A stretch of 64,000 nucleotides of DNA, taken from NCBI GenBank assembly GCA_030248215.1, contig JASANG010001108.1:62001-126000 (forward strand), written 5' to 3'. The translations under genes were made by a program, and so were the position numbers. Positions 1 to 12,500 of the stretch are shown here, piece by piece (positions within the stretch are counted from its first letter, which is position 1; each line of letters begins with the position of its first letter). The DNA is from Enoplolaimus lenunculus (lineage: Eukaryota; Nematoda; Enoplea; Enoplida; Thoracostomopsidae). The notes under the pieces were generated by a model. It was given only the letters and a program-made list of their open reading frames with translations, searched no databases and was not told the DNA's origin.

Positions 1-543
1 GACGTTGAATTCGACACCATCCATAATTTTCGTCTCGTGGTTTGTTTTGCTCTTTCAACACTTCGTTATACTTTTGCATCAATGCATCGATATCTTCGGC
101 TTCATCTTCTTTCGCCTTTTGTTCCTCCGATTCTGCAGGCACTACAATTTGCACTTTCTTTCGTTTTTTTCGTTTCTTTTTCTTTTTTCGTTTTTCTTTT
201 TTTCGTCTCTCTTCGTCGTCGTCATCATTTTCTTCATTTTCAACCTTGTCGTTGCTGTTTTGCTGGTCGCTTTTGTTGCGTTCTTTTTCGGCACGTTTTC
301 GTGCTCTTCGTTCTTCTTTGCGTTGTTGTTTTTGACGCTCCAGTGTTGCCGCAGACGCTGTTCGTTCATCGTTGTTCGCTTGTTCGTCGTTTTCGCGTTT
401 GTGTTTGTTTGATTTCTTTGTTTTGTATTCTTCTGTTTGTTGTTTTTGAATCGATGAATGTCGTTGTTCCGAACGTTTTGTCGGCGTTTCGTTTTCGTTG
501 AATACAACAATTGACACTGATTGTCGAGATCCTTCTTTTGACT
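1..543 (-). CDS. Stum-like gene, exon 6 (second lysine-rich module, runs off window)
   Basis: Open in one minus-strand frame for the whole 543 bases, with the acceptor TTTTAG just right of 543. The one base left by exon 5 plus the first two bases here make a Lys codon and keep the frame. It encodes KEGSRQSVSIVVFNENE, long Arg/Lys/Glu runs, an acidic NDDDDEE patch, then EDIDALMQKYNEVL and PRDENYGWCRIQR. The DENYGW motif and its place after a K-rich run repeat exon 1, so a second SPEC3 unit may follow to the left. It has no early ATG and touches the edge, so a start-to-stop ORF search would miss it. Confidence 0.7.
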
Positions 544-3500
544 CTAAAACAACAAAATTTGATTAATTTTGTCATCGTACAATTTGACAATTATTTCAAT
601 AATTGCACCTTGCACAAAGTTTTATCCGGGCCGGTCCGCACAGTTCCCACTGCGTAGGTTTAAGGAAGAGTGGATGATCACTCTTTATAACAAGAGTGTA
701 CAACTGGGTACATTATGTGTATTAAAGAATGTACCAAGCACGCGTTGCGTTTTGGCCTACCCTCCCCCCCCCTCGTTTGGGGGGTGTTGAAACCATGAAC
801 GCAGGCCAATACTGTTGCGATACACAGTTCAAACCTTGTCCGGTTCTTGAATTAAGTTTAGCTGAGTTTTGTGTGCAGTTGACCCCCCTAAATAACGCGT
901 ATTTTTGGAAGTTTCACACTCTTATTATCGACTCTTGGTATAAGTAATTTATACAGCGTATACACATGACAAATTCCCACAAGACGTTAATACCCCCATC
1001 ATGCACTCGAGCGCCCAGCTCCTGTAGCTGAGTTGTGATAGCAGATACCCTCTCGCCCTGACGGTCCGCGTTCGATTCCACAGTTGTAAAACTTTGCAAA
1101 TTCATGCGTGAAATGATTAAGACGGCCAGTGTTACTTTAAGGGGCGTATAAGCGTATTCCTAAGCCTAAGCCTAAGCGTTGCAAAAATGAGTTCCTAAGC
1201 CTAAACGTTGCAAAAATGAGTTCCTAAGCCTAAGCCTAAGACTAAACAAAAAATGTAATCTAGACTCTAAACCTACTCTTTTATAGACCCACCAGAAATC
1301 TGGACGCCCCACATGGGCCATTATGACAATGACCATATTAGGTGTCAACAAACAGATATGTTATCTTTTACATAGAACTTCGCTGTTTATTATGATGATG
1401 CAGATAACCAGCTTGAAATTTTTCGGTTCAACTTTTAATACCACAACTTACTCATTCTTCGCACGTTTTTAATTGCCAGCCGTCATTCAAAAGCGTTAAA
1501 TATTAATTCCACTTGCCTCAAAACATTACAAATTAATGTAAAGTTGGAAACATTTATCTAAAAAACTAAAATTAGATCAGCGGTGTTATTAACAATTTGG
1601 GTCAATGTTACTTTTAAGGCTGTAACAGTGGATTAACCCCTTGGGGAAATAGAAAATATTCGTGTGAGAAAGGGTTAAGCGAAAAATTTTCAGTTTACTA
1701 TCTTTGAGTTGCCTGTAGGCAGCTCAGTGCACTGTATATACGTTAAATAGTATATATCGCACCGTGTTTAACAATTGCAACACGTATACATAGTACTAAA
1801 TTACCACAAGACGTGAGAGCCCCCTCGGGCTCGAGCGTCAAGCTCCTATAGCTGAGTGGTGATGGTATACGCCTCCCACGCCAGTCACCCGAGTTCGAAT
1901 CCTAGCATAAAAGTAGATCTCAGGGGAAATAGAAAATATTCATGTCAGAAAGGGTTAACCGTATTCCTAAGCCTAAGCCTATTAAGCCTAAGCCTAAGCC
2001 TAAGCAAAAAATGTAGTCTAGAACGTAATCCTACTCTTTCACAGATCCACCAGAAACCGGGACGGCCCTAAATGTAACATGGGCCACAATTCGCACAACT
2101 CCGTCCGTAGCCAGCTCACCAATCTAGGGGTGGCTAAAAAATTTTAAGGCGTGGCATACATATACAAGGGTTTACAATGACTTGCAAGCACGGTTGAAAA
2201 TTTTCTAGGTGGCCAAAATTATTCCGGAGGGGGACGGTTGAGTCCCTCGCGCTCCCGTCTGGCTACGGGCCCGAATTCGCATAGGAGAGGATTATGCCGA
2301 CGTGGCGTTTTGGATCCTATTCTCAAATGTGCATAGCAACTATCATTAGTTAATAATCAGTTTTCAAACTCATTAACTATTGCAGTTGAATTCAAAATTT
2401 GTACAGGGCTAGAGCAAATCACATGCAAAAAATGTGCTGAATTTTGAGCGTCATAATTTACTGATTCAAAGAGTTACAAGATTTATTACCAACTGGAGAT
2501 AGGTGCTACTATTTGAGAATACGGGCCAATGTTTTGGTGTTCTATCGCATTGTTGGTCCAGAAAAAGGGCATTGAAGATTTCACTATATTTTTAAAATGA
2601 TCAGTGATTGGCGATGGCCAGTTATTATAAAAATGCCAGGGTCGAATTTTATTGCCTGCCCGAGCCCTGGACTCACAAAAACATTGCAACGGTACCTTAA
2701 ACAATTTGTTGATAAACATTACACTGTAAATTCCAGTGAATTGATATGAATTCAGAATAAGTTGAATGACGAAGCCTGAATTGAGTCGTTTTGAACTTCG
2801 AATTCCGAATTGATATAAATCATAATGAGTTAATTAAATCAACACAGAGTGAGTTAATATTTATTGTTAATAACTCAGAAATGACCGGAAATAACTAATT
2901 CTCTGTCTGAGTTGAATTTATTCAATTCACTGGAATTTACAGTGTGGTTTGACTTTCAGAATATATAGTTCATAAAAAATATTTTCTTGAATCTACACTG
3001 CAGAAAATGGTGAGTCAAATTAACTCTCTCTGAAATGGGCTCTACGGAACAACACAATTTGAGTCAAATTCTACTTCACCAGAGTCAAATTCGACTCACT
3101 GAGTCGCACGTTTGACTCAGGCGGAGCCGAATTTTGACTCAGTTTGTGTAGTCAGGAAAAGCCTATTTCGGAAAAGAGAATCAATTTAACTCACCATTCT
3201 TTGCAGTGTAGACTTAGGTTTAGGTCTAGGCGTAGGCTTAAGTTTTAGATAACATAGCTATGTCTAAGCCAAACCATTGCATAAACCTTTACTTCCCTAG
3301 CCTAAGTACATATTAACCTAAGCCTAAACCTAAGACTTAACCATAAACGTAAGAAATATCCGTTATGAGCTTGCCCAAGATTCACTGAAAAATATTTTCA
3401 CCAGAAGCTATCATTTTACATTTAAGTGAGTTGATTTCAACTCAGAATGAGTTGAATCCACTCAGATGTCTGAGCTCTGAATTAGGTCTTTCAAAACTCA

Positions 3501-6500
3501 GAGTTCTGAATTGGTTGAATTTATTTTGAGTTAATTTTAATCAACTCACTCGGAATTAAATCACAGCTCACAGTGAGTTAATGTTTACTGTTTTTAACTC
3601 AGAAATAGCCAGAAATATTAACCAATTCCCCGTCTGAGTTGTTTAATCAACTCATTGGAAATTACTGTGTATAATTGAACATAAAATAAACGTTTTTTAA
3701 AGCATGATTACGTGGATGGCCCAACTATAATCGCTTAAAATCAATCAAAAACCGCCATAAAAATCAGAGTTCGTTCGTACTCGGCGTAAACAAAATGCGA
3801 TCTTGCGTTCCACCCAAATACCTGGGGTCATTTTGTATCTGGCAACCGTTTCACAAACGCTTAGAATATAAATGCTTTGTAAGTAATAGCCATTTTTAAA
3901 CGAACGGTGTAATTTAAGTATTTTTAGAATATTAATTTTGCCTTTTTTCAAGCTTAAAATCATTAGGAAAGCCGCCTACATAAATATTATAGTTGCTATA
4001 AATGATCCCTTAACATTAGTATACCTAAAGGTAAATGGGCCCATGTATAGAACGTGACCTTAACAGTAGCAGAAGCATATTCCTAAGCCTAGGCCTAAGC
4101 CTAACCTAAGTGTAAGTCTAAGCGTAAGGATGAGCCATTCCTAAGCATAAGCGTTAGCCTAAGCCTAAGCGTAAGCGTATTAATGAGCCTATTCCTAAGC
4201 CTAAGCGTTAGCCTAAGCCTAAACCTTAGCGTAAAGATGAGATTACTCCTAAGCGTAAGTGTAAGCCTAAGCCTAAGCCTAAGCAAAAAAGTTAGTCTAA
4301 AGCTTTAATTGACTCTATTAATAGCCCCACCAGAAAACGACCCTGCCCTGTTCTATACATGGGCCGATCTTTCAATGCGCTGAAGGTATTGAACCAAGTT
4401 ATGGAAATTGGTTCGTATTATATACGGCGTTGGGATTTAATCCACGAAAATCCACTAATGTTCTGAGTGACGGTTACTTGAACGCAGGCTCATAGACAGC
4501 TCTCCTTGCTAGCGGGGCCAAAAAATCTCACGAGGGGCATTGAAGTGTTCTTAATGAGTTAAAAGCAAGGTTGAAATCTTTCTAGGGGAGCCAGAAATTG
4601 TTCAAGCGGGTGCTAATCCGCTGCCCCATCCTCTTGGCTACGGGCCCGCTTGGACGTCGTTTTCATAAATTTTTGGATTTTGATATTTGTTCCTGGCGTT
4701 ATTACTAGTTCTCAACCAATGATTTTGCGCAACTAAAAATGGTCTAATTTCACATCGTCCAACCGGATTTCGCATTTGTTTTTCAGTTATCGTTTATTCT
4801 GTTTCTGTTCTGAACAATTCGCGTCGCGAATGGTTCAGTTTAACAAAACACAAATGTATATTTTATGAGAAAAATGATCAAAGTAAAGGTTTTTGTTGCC
4901 GCAAATTCAATAATTTTTCAAGCGCTTGAGTTCGGTCGACAATCTTTTTAGCTAAAAATATAATAAAATAAAAACAGTTTCAAAATGAATATTTGTCCTG
5001 TTTCAAACTGTTTCAAACCAGCAAACGGCTTTTTATAAAAGAAGTTGCAGTTACACCTGTTAAAAGCCTAAAAACTTACACTGTAAATTGCAGTGAGTTC
5101 ATTTTAACTCAGAATCGAATTGAATCAGTCAGTCTGAGTTAGGACTATCAGAACTCAAAATTGTGAGTTGATGCAACACAATCTGAGTTTGTTGATCAAC
5201 TCTACCCCCGAATCAAATCAACTGACACTGAACATCAACTCAACTCAAAGTGAGTTAATGTTTTACTGATATTAATTCAGAAATAACCAACTCGCTTGTT
5301 GAATTGATCAATCAACTCATTGGAATTTACAGTGTACTTACAAGTGTGCGCTTACTTTGTGAATTTTCTTTGATCAAATTTCGAACTTCACGACGATGCA
5401 GCAATGTATTTTTAGTAATCGCCTCAAGTGCAGTTGTTGCAATTTCAGCTTTCTTTTTCACTTTCACTGCTTCAGCGTATCGCACTGTTAGCATCAATTA
5501 AAAATCATTATATATCCATATATATAGCAAGAGCGACCGAATATCCGGTTGCCGCTCAGGCGCCGGCAAAAAATCGGTTTCCGGCTTCGGTTCCGGCTCC
5601 TGGCTCCGGCTCGCGCTCTGGCCGGACATTAGATACGCAGGCTTCGTCAAGTTTTGGTATCGAGTCGCACCCTTATATATATACTTGCGTTGGGTGCTAC
5701 CGGAATTCCAGAAATCCGGTTTTTTCGCACTCTCCGGTTCCGGTAATAAAGCCAGTATTTTTTCGCCTAAATTTTCCCGCATTCTCGGCATGGAAAATTT
5801 TTCTCGTTCAAAAATTTAAGAAAAATTGTAATATTTTATTCCAACTTATTGATTTAAAATTGACTGTGACGTGTGCGTGAACTGCCAAAATTTTCAAATT
5901 GCGCCGTACTCCATAACTTATTATACGTTTCTACCTACTGCGTTTGTTCCAGGATTTTGGCATTCTAAATGGCGTGTTTACACATCCTAAAAACGAATAT
6001 TTTTCGTTATAAAGTTTTTTGGTTTTTGGTTCCTACTCCGGTTCCGGTAGTTTTTAACTTTCTGGGTCCGACTCCAAAGACTTCTACATATGTGTCCTGC
6101 CAACTGTCGTGTAGATTATCCAATCCTTGTATTATATACTAGTAAAACAGGGACAATTTAAAATTCCGTGATATGCCAGCAAAATAAACTTTCGAATCAG
6201 TTTGTTCAAACAGCCTATAGTTTCTCTCAAAGCGTCCCCGTACAAGAAATTGCAGTTTTCTCAGCAATTTTTCACGTTTATGCTATTAATTTCGGCCCAT
6301 ACGCTGAGGGCCGTCCCGCTGTCCCGGGACAGTGGGACAACGGGAGAGTGGGACAGCGGCACAGTGGGACAGCGGGACAGTAGGACAGGGGGACAGCGGG
6401 ACTGCGGGACAGTGGGACAGTGGGACGGCGGGACAGTGGGACAGTGGGACGGTAGGACAGCGAGACAGTAGGGCAGCGGGACAGTGGGGCAGTGGGACAG

Positions 6501-9500
6501 CGGGACAGTAGAACAGTGAGACAGTAGGACAGTGGGACAGCAGGACAGTGGGACAGCGGGACAGTGGGACAGTAAGACGGTAGGACAGTAGGATAGTGGG
6601 ACATTTGGACAGTGGGACAGCGGGACAGTATGACAGCGGAACAGTGGGACAGCGGGACAGTGGGACAGCGGGACAGTGGGACAGCGGGACAGTGGGACAG
6701 CGGGACAGTGGGACAGCGGGACAGTGGGACAGCGGGACAGCGGGACAGCGGGACAGTAGGACAGCGGAACAGCGGGACAGTAGGACAGCGGAACAGTCCC
6801 AGCGGGACAGTGGGATAGCGGGACAGTAGAACAGTGGGACAGTAGGACAGTGGGACAGTGGGACAGCAGGACAGTGGGACAGCGGGACAGTGGGACAGCG
6901 GGACAGTAGGACAGCGGGACAGTGGACAGCGGGACAGTGGGACAGCGGGACAGTGGGACAGCGGGACAGTAGGACAGCGGGACAGCGGGACAGTGGGACA
7001 GTGGGACAGTAAGACGGTAGGACAGTGGAACAGTGGGACAGTAAGACGGTAGGACAGTAGGATAGTGGGACATTTGGACAGCGGGACAGTGGGACAGCGA
7101 GACAGTAGGACAGCGGAACAGTGGGACAGCGGGACAGCGGGACAGTGGGACAGCGGGACAGTAGGACAGCGGGACAGTGGACAGTGGGACAGTGGAACAG
7201 CAGGACAGCAGGACAGTGGGACAGTAAGACGATAGGACAGTGGAACACAGTGGAACAGTGAGACAGTAAGACGGTAGGACAGTGGAACAGTGGGACAGTA
7301 AGACGGTAGGACAGTAGGATAGTGGGACATTTGGACAGTGGGACAGCGGGACAGCGGACAGTAGGACAGTGGAACAGTGGGACAGCGGGACAGTGGGATA
7401 GCGGGACAGTAGAACAGTGGGATAGTAGGACAGTGGGACAGTGGGACAACAGGACAGTGGGACAGCGGGACAGCGGGACAGTAAGACGGTAGGACAGTAG
7501 GATAGTGGGACAGTGGGACAGTAGGACAGTAGGATAGTAGGATAGTAGGATAGTCGGACAGTGGGACAGTAGGACAGTGGGACAACGGGACAGTGGGACA
7601 GTAGGACAGTAGGACAGTAGGATAGTGGGACAGTAGGACAGTGGGACAACGGGACAGTGGGACAGTAGGACAGCGCGACAACGGCACAGTGGGACAGTAA
7701 GACAGTGGGACAGTAGGACAGCAGGGGCAGTGGGACAACGGGACCGTGGGACAGCGGGACAATGGGACAGCTGGGACAACGGGACTGTGGGACAACGGGA
7801 CAGTGGGACAACGGGACAGTGGGACAACGGGACAACGGGGACAGCTGGGACACCCGGAACAGCTGAGACAGCTGGGACAGCAGGGACAGCCGGAACAATA
7901 AAACAGCGGAACAGCAGGGCAATGGGACAGCCTTGACAGCAGACAGCAGGACAGACCGAACGAATGGGACTGCGCGACAGCTGGGACGGCCCATGTTACT
8001 ATTAGGGCCAGCCGGGAGACAATGATTCCACTCACACATTCCCTCTGCCTAAACCAAGCATAACCTTTTCCTAACGTCGGTGCTTTTTTACTTCCACACA
8101 TATAACTGAAATGTGGAAGTGAAAGTTCTCAGTTATTTTACATATAAAATATGCACTAAAATAGAAAAGTAGTGTGGTAGAGAGACTTTTTCACTTTGAA
8201 GCTGCCGCTCTCCTGAACGGCTGCGACTGCACGCGACCCTAAAAGTAACATGGGCCTCTGCAGTCCAGATTAAAGGAATTCTACATATACGCAACAATTA
8301 GAGCCCTACTGTGCAGCAACGTTTACACAGTGTCAGCTGACAGGTGTCGCAATAAACGCATGTAATGCCACACGAGAAATTCAAAGTATATAAACTTTGA
8401 AACGCTCAAAATTTTTCTATTGTTTGAATCGGATTAAATTAAAAATGTTTACAATTTAAGCTTTGTACTCTGGTGACGCTTGCAAGATGGTTGAAATTAA
8501 TTTCTTTTGTTCGGTTGCCGACTAAAATGAAACTTTTAAAATTTGGCCAAATTAACAAAAATTCTAATCATTTGGACACAATGCGGTCTTCTGTTACAGA
8601 GGAATTCAAATGGGAAACGGAACCACCAGGCTAAATCCTGTATCAGGTATCAAACATAAAAATTTTGTGCGGAGGTTTGCGACTTTAATTTGGTTTCACT
8701 TTTTACTCGCGTCACGTTTGACTCGATAGCTCGAGCTACAGCTAAAACAAGTTCCGAGCAAAATTATACGCTTTAGACCTGCGGTTGGGTTTCGAATTAA
8801 GTTGTTACATTAACGCTTAAACTTCAATTCAAGTTCAACTTTTTAAGCTCGCACGTGTTGTTAGTAAGCGAGTAGAACCAACGTCACAGCCAGGGAAGTC
8901 AAGGACAAAACTATTTTGTTGACATTTAGCTGCATTTTCAATTTATAACACAAGACCTCACCGTCGAAATTTTTACGGAATACAACCTCCCGTTCCTAAA
9001 TCCCGGTTATGTCCGTAGCATCATGAGGTAAGAAACTTCGCCGCCACCCTGTAACACGGAATGTGTTAGTGGGCATTTCCATAAGCATCCCCGCTGCATT
9101 ACCAGCTTTCGGGCGTGATGGATGTAATGTAGGTTTACAACGTTAATTGTCAATTAACCTGGCCGATTAAAGTATACTATTTGATTAGTCAATTTTTGTT
9201 TGTACCTTGATTTCTTGATTGCAATGCTAAATCGCCATTAAATCGTGTTTATTTAAGCAGCGAGGACTAACTGCTGTAATTTACACTAATTTTTTGACCT
9301 AAAAACTTGCAGCTGGAACTTACAACTGAAACTTTTGTGCGTAAACAAGGAACGGCATTATTAAACGGGTCCATGTTACGCTGAGGGTCGTCCCGCTATC
9401 GCGGGACAGTGGGACAGCGGGAAAGCGGGACAGGGGACAGCGGGACAGTATAACAGCGGGACAGTGGGACAGTGGGACAGGGGACAGCGATACAGTAGGA

Positions 9501-12500
9501 CAGTGGGACAGCGGGATAGTGGGACAGCGGGACAGTGGGACAGCGGGACAGGAGACAGCGAGACAGTAGGACAGTGGGACAGCGGGACAGTAGGACAGTG
9601 GGACAGCGGGACAGTGGGACAGCGGGGATAGTACACTGTTTCAGTGCTCAGGCTCTACGTTTTAACCTCTCGAATTCCCGCTTTTTGGCGCGTTATTATG
9701 CATGCCGTGCTCACGAAAATTCGGTTGATGTCGCTTTAAGTGGGTTGCATAACACATAATAGATAGTCCTGTGCTAAAGTTTTGTATCTGTAAGACCCAT
9801 ACGTTTAATGGCCCATGTAAAGATCAGGGGCGGAACGTGTTTCTTTGCGACTAGAAAAGAGTAAGCTTAAAGCTTTAGACTCATTTTTTGCTTGGCGTAG
9901 GCTTACGCTTAGGTTTAGGTTTAGGAATATGCTCATTCTTGCGCTTAGGTTTAGGCTTAGGCTTAGGCTTATGGATATGATTACAATACTGTTCCGCCAC
10001 TGTTTTTTAAGCATTGGCCCGAAGTTTAAAGACAATTTCTTAGTGCACAAAAGGGTATCACAAATGTATCCCCTCGCTGACGCTTCTGATCTCATCCGAA
10101 AGCTCGTCGGCTGGTACTCACTTGCATGAATATATAAAATAAATCCCCATGCGATACTCCAGAACCACCCCATCAACAAAAACGAAACGGTCATTATTTG
10201 TGACAGACCGACCATTGTGTTTACAACGCAACTTTGAACTCGACGATACTCTTTGACTTGAATCCTTGGTTGACCAAAACACAACACAAACACCCCGCTT
10301 AAGATTGTTCCTGTTCGAAGTATAGAAAAACAATTCGTTGAATTCTAGTTCAGCTCGAGACGTTTGGCCAAATTTTGGCCCGTGTAAAGATCAGTGGTGC
10401 AGCACTGTAAATTTCAGTGAGTTGATTTCAACTCAAAATGAGTTGAATCACTCAGTCTGAGTTAATTAATCAACTCACCCAGAGTCAACTCAACTCAGAG
10501 TGAGAATCAACTCAACTGAGAGTGAGTTAACGTTTACTCGCTGGCGGGACTGATTAATTAACTCATTGGAATTAACAGTGGGGAACGAATTTCTGCGGGA
10601 GTGCAGTGAAGCAATCTGAAACTTTAGTCTATTTTTTGCTTAGATTTAAGCTTAGGTGTAGGCTCACATTCTTACGCTTAGTCTTAGGCTTAGGCTTAGA
10701 AATATGTTTATACTGCTGTTACGGCTGTGTTCTATACATTGGCCTAAATTTTTAACGCATCGCTTGTTTTGAAGCTGGTAAATTTTTACTGGCTTAATAT
10801 TGTTTAGTCGAAAATTTAGAATAAACGCGCAGAGTATAAGAGACATGCTTGTCAGTTATGTGCACATGCACTTGGTATATGCTTGCCGGCAGCATACGTG
10901 TCGACCGACGAGAAAAGCAGTTTGAGAGGCGTCGACGCGGTACAGTGGTAGCGCGTTCGCATATGGATCCGCTGGCTGGAATTTCGATCCTCGCTCTGTA
11001 GGCTTGTTTTTCCAGATGCTTAGTTAAAAGGTCTGAGATCCCGGTTTCTACGCTAACTAACAACCACCTAATGAGAGCAAAAAGACAACGGCCGGCGTTA
11101 GGATAATCGGTGGTCCCCAAAACAGGTCTGAGGTGGCCCCAATTCTGTAGCTTGAAAAATATTTTTTTTGCCAAAACGGAGACCACAAGGGTCGAGGCCC
11201 CCAATTCTAGGTTTGGGGGCGCTTCCGCCGGGCATTGATTAAGATAATTTCAAAATTACATGGTTTGATACCGTATACGACAGGTTTAAAATATTTTAAA
11301 AAACTAAAACTTACCTAATCCTGGCGCAACGCAGTTGACTACTAAACAAATCACTGCTAGCGAACGTGGCAGATGCGGGATTGCTTGTTGCATCATTCCA
11401 CTGTCTGTCACTGAAATGGAAACATTGCTTTGTCATATATATATAATATATATATATACATATACATAGATAGAGAGATTGATACATCGATATATATTAA
11501 CATTTTAATATGCTACTCAATTCGAATGAGTCTCATGGTCGATCAAAGATAATTTTAGTGCTATGTACACTGTAAGATATATATATCGGAGATGGGCATA
11601 AGATATTTTTTCATATCCCAAAAACCTTATTATTACCATTTTATCACAAATTATCTTTTGGCAAAGGGGGCGTACACGCTTCCTTTCCCCATGGATCCGA
11701 CAGTACCTTAAAGTGTCCAAGTCGTTTAATCGACTAATTTTTTAGTGCAGCTGCCCTAGCATGGGTAAAGAGGGCACGTTTACCTGGAATGTTGATTTCG
11801 TTTTTGTACGCAAATGTTTCATCGCTGTGAAAATTAGACTTTTCCAACTGCGCTTTCTTTTCTTCTTTGGCTTCTTCTTCGGCTTGTTTTTTCTAGAAAA
11901 CAGTTTAAATTTTTGTTAATAAGAATAAACTTGTCAACGTGGTTGCAAATTTGTAAACTATAAAATATTCCTCACAAAACTTTTTAAGAATGTTTTGATT
12001 TGCATAAATAGTGGCTGCAACAGCTTGCACTCTACCCAAAATACTTTACGTATTTGGGGTGTTCCAGCTTAATAAAGATTTTTAGATAAGAATAAATTCG
12101 AAGTTTGTGAAGTGAATGAATGCTTTAATATATAATTTTTTGAAATTTTAAGGCTTGAGATTAACGAGAATATCGTATTAAGTTTTTGGATGAATTTCGT
12201 AATTCTCATTTCATTTCGAACAATTGCGGCATATCTGTATACACTTAGCAAAAAATGCGAGATATATACGTGATTTTTAATTTGAACGTAAAAATAACGT
12301 AATTTCCCTAATTTTTATAACAGAAAGGGAAACGGCAACGGACGCCGATTTTTACCGGAACCGGAAAAGGATATCCGGTTACATCCCACTAATTTGCTAA
12401 TTTTAGCAAATATCTGTAACGTGTTAATATCAAATCGTTTGTTTTTATGTTTACTTTTTTTACGAATTCTCGTTAATAAAACTTTTTCCTCAAACTTGTG

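Larger units (their letters stand above)
544..5355. other. Stum-like intron 5: 4.8 kb of stacked MITEs
   Basis: No host exon seen. From left to right it holds a diverged tRNA-bearing TTAA MITE (about 940-1120), two GGCCCATG-type elements with CCTAAG runs (1124-1319 and 1600-2085, the second split by a TTAA insertion), a GGCCCGTAGCCA-type remnant (about 2127-2272), a palindromic TATTCTCAAATGTG MITE (2312-2526), TA-flanked MITEs (2722-2944, 2996-3208, about 3404-3672, 5079-5334), another CCTAAG-bearing GGCCCATG element (4038-4365) and a GGCCCGTAGCCA-type remnant (about 4501-4648). Confidence 0.6.
5485..10121. other. Stum-like intron 4: CCGG-rich remnants, GGGACAGY arrays, hAT-like MITE
   Basis: About 5540-6070 is a CCGGTTCCGG-rich remnant. 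6294-8253 is the long 8-bp array and its flanking element, and 9367-9630 a second shorter array. Nothing recognisable was seen in 8260-9360. 9810-10019 is a GGCCCATG element ending about 100 bases before exon 4. Confidence 0.55.

Noticed and set aside
1840-1910. Functional tRNA-Gly gene
   Set aside because: The anticodon-like loop and B box are there, but the acceptor stem does not pair and the sequence is part of a dispersed TTAA element.
4081-4286. True interstitial telomere block
   Set aside because: The TTAGGC-like units are degenerate and framed by GGCCCATG tips, so they belong to a mobile element.
6261-8101. Three minus-strand frames of 513-607 codons with Cys-Pro-Ser-rich octapeptide repeats
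   Set aside because: They are the three translations of one 8-bp array without stops. There is no conserved start, no splice context and no domain.
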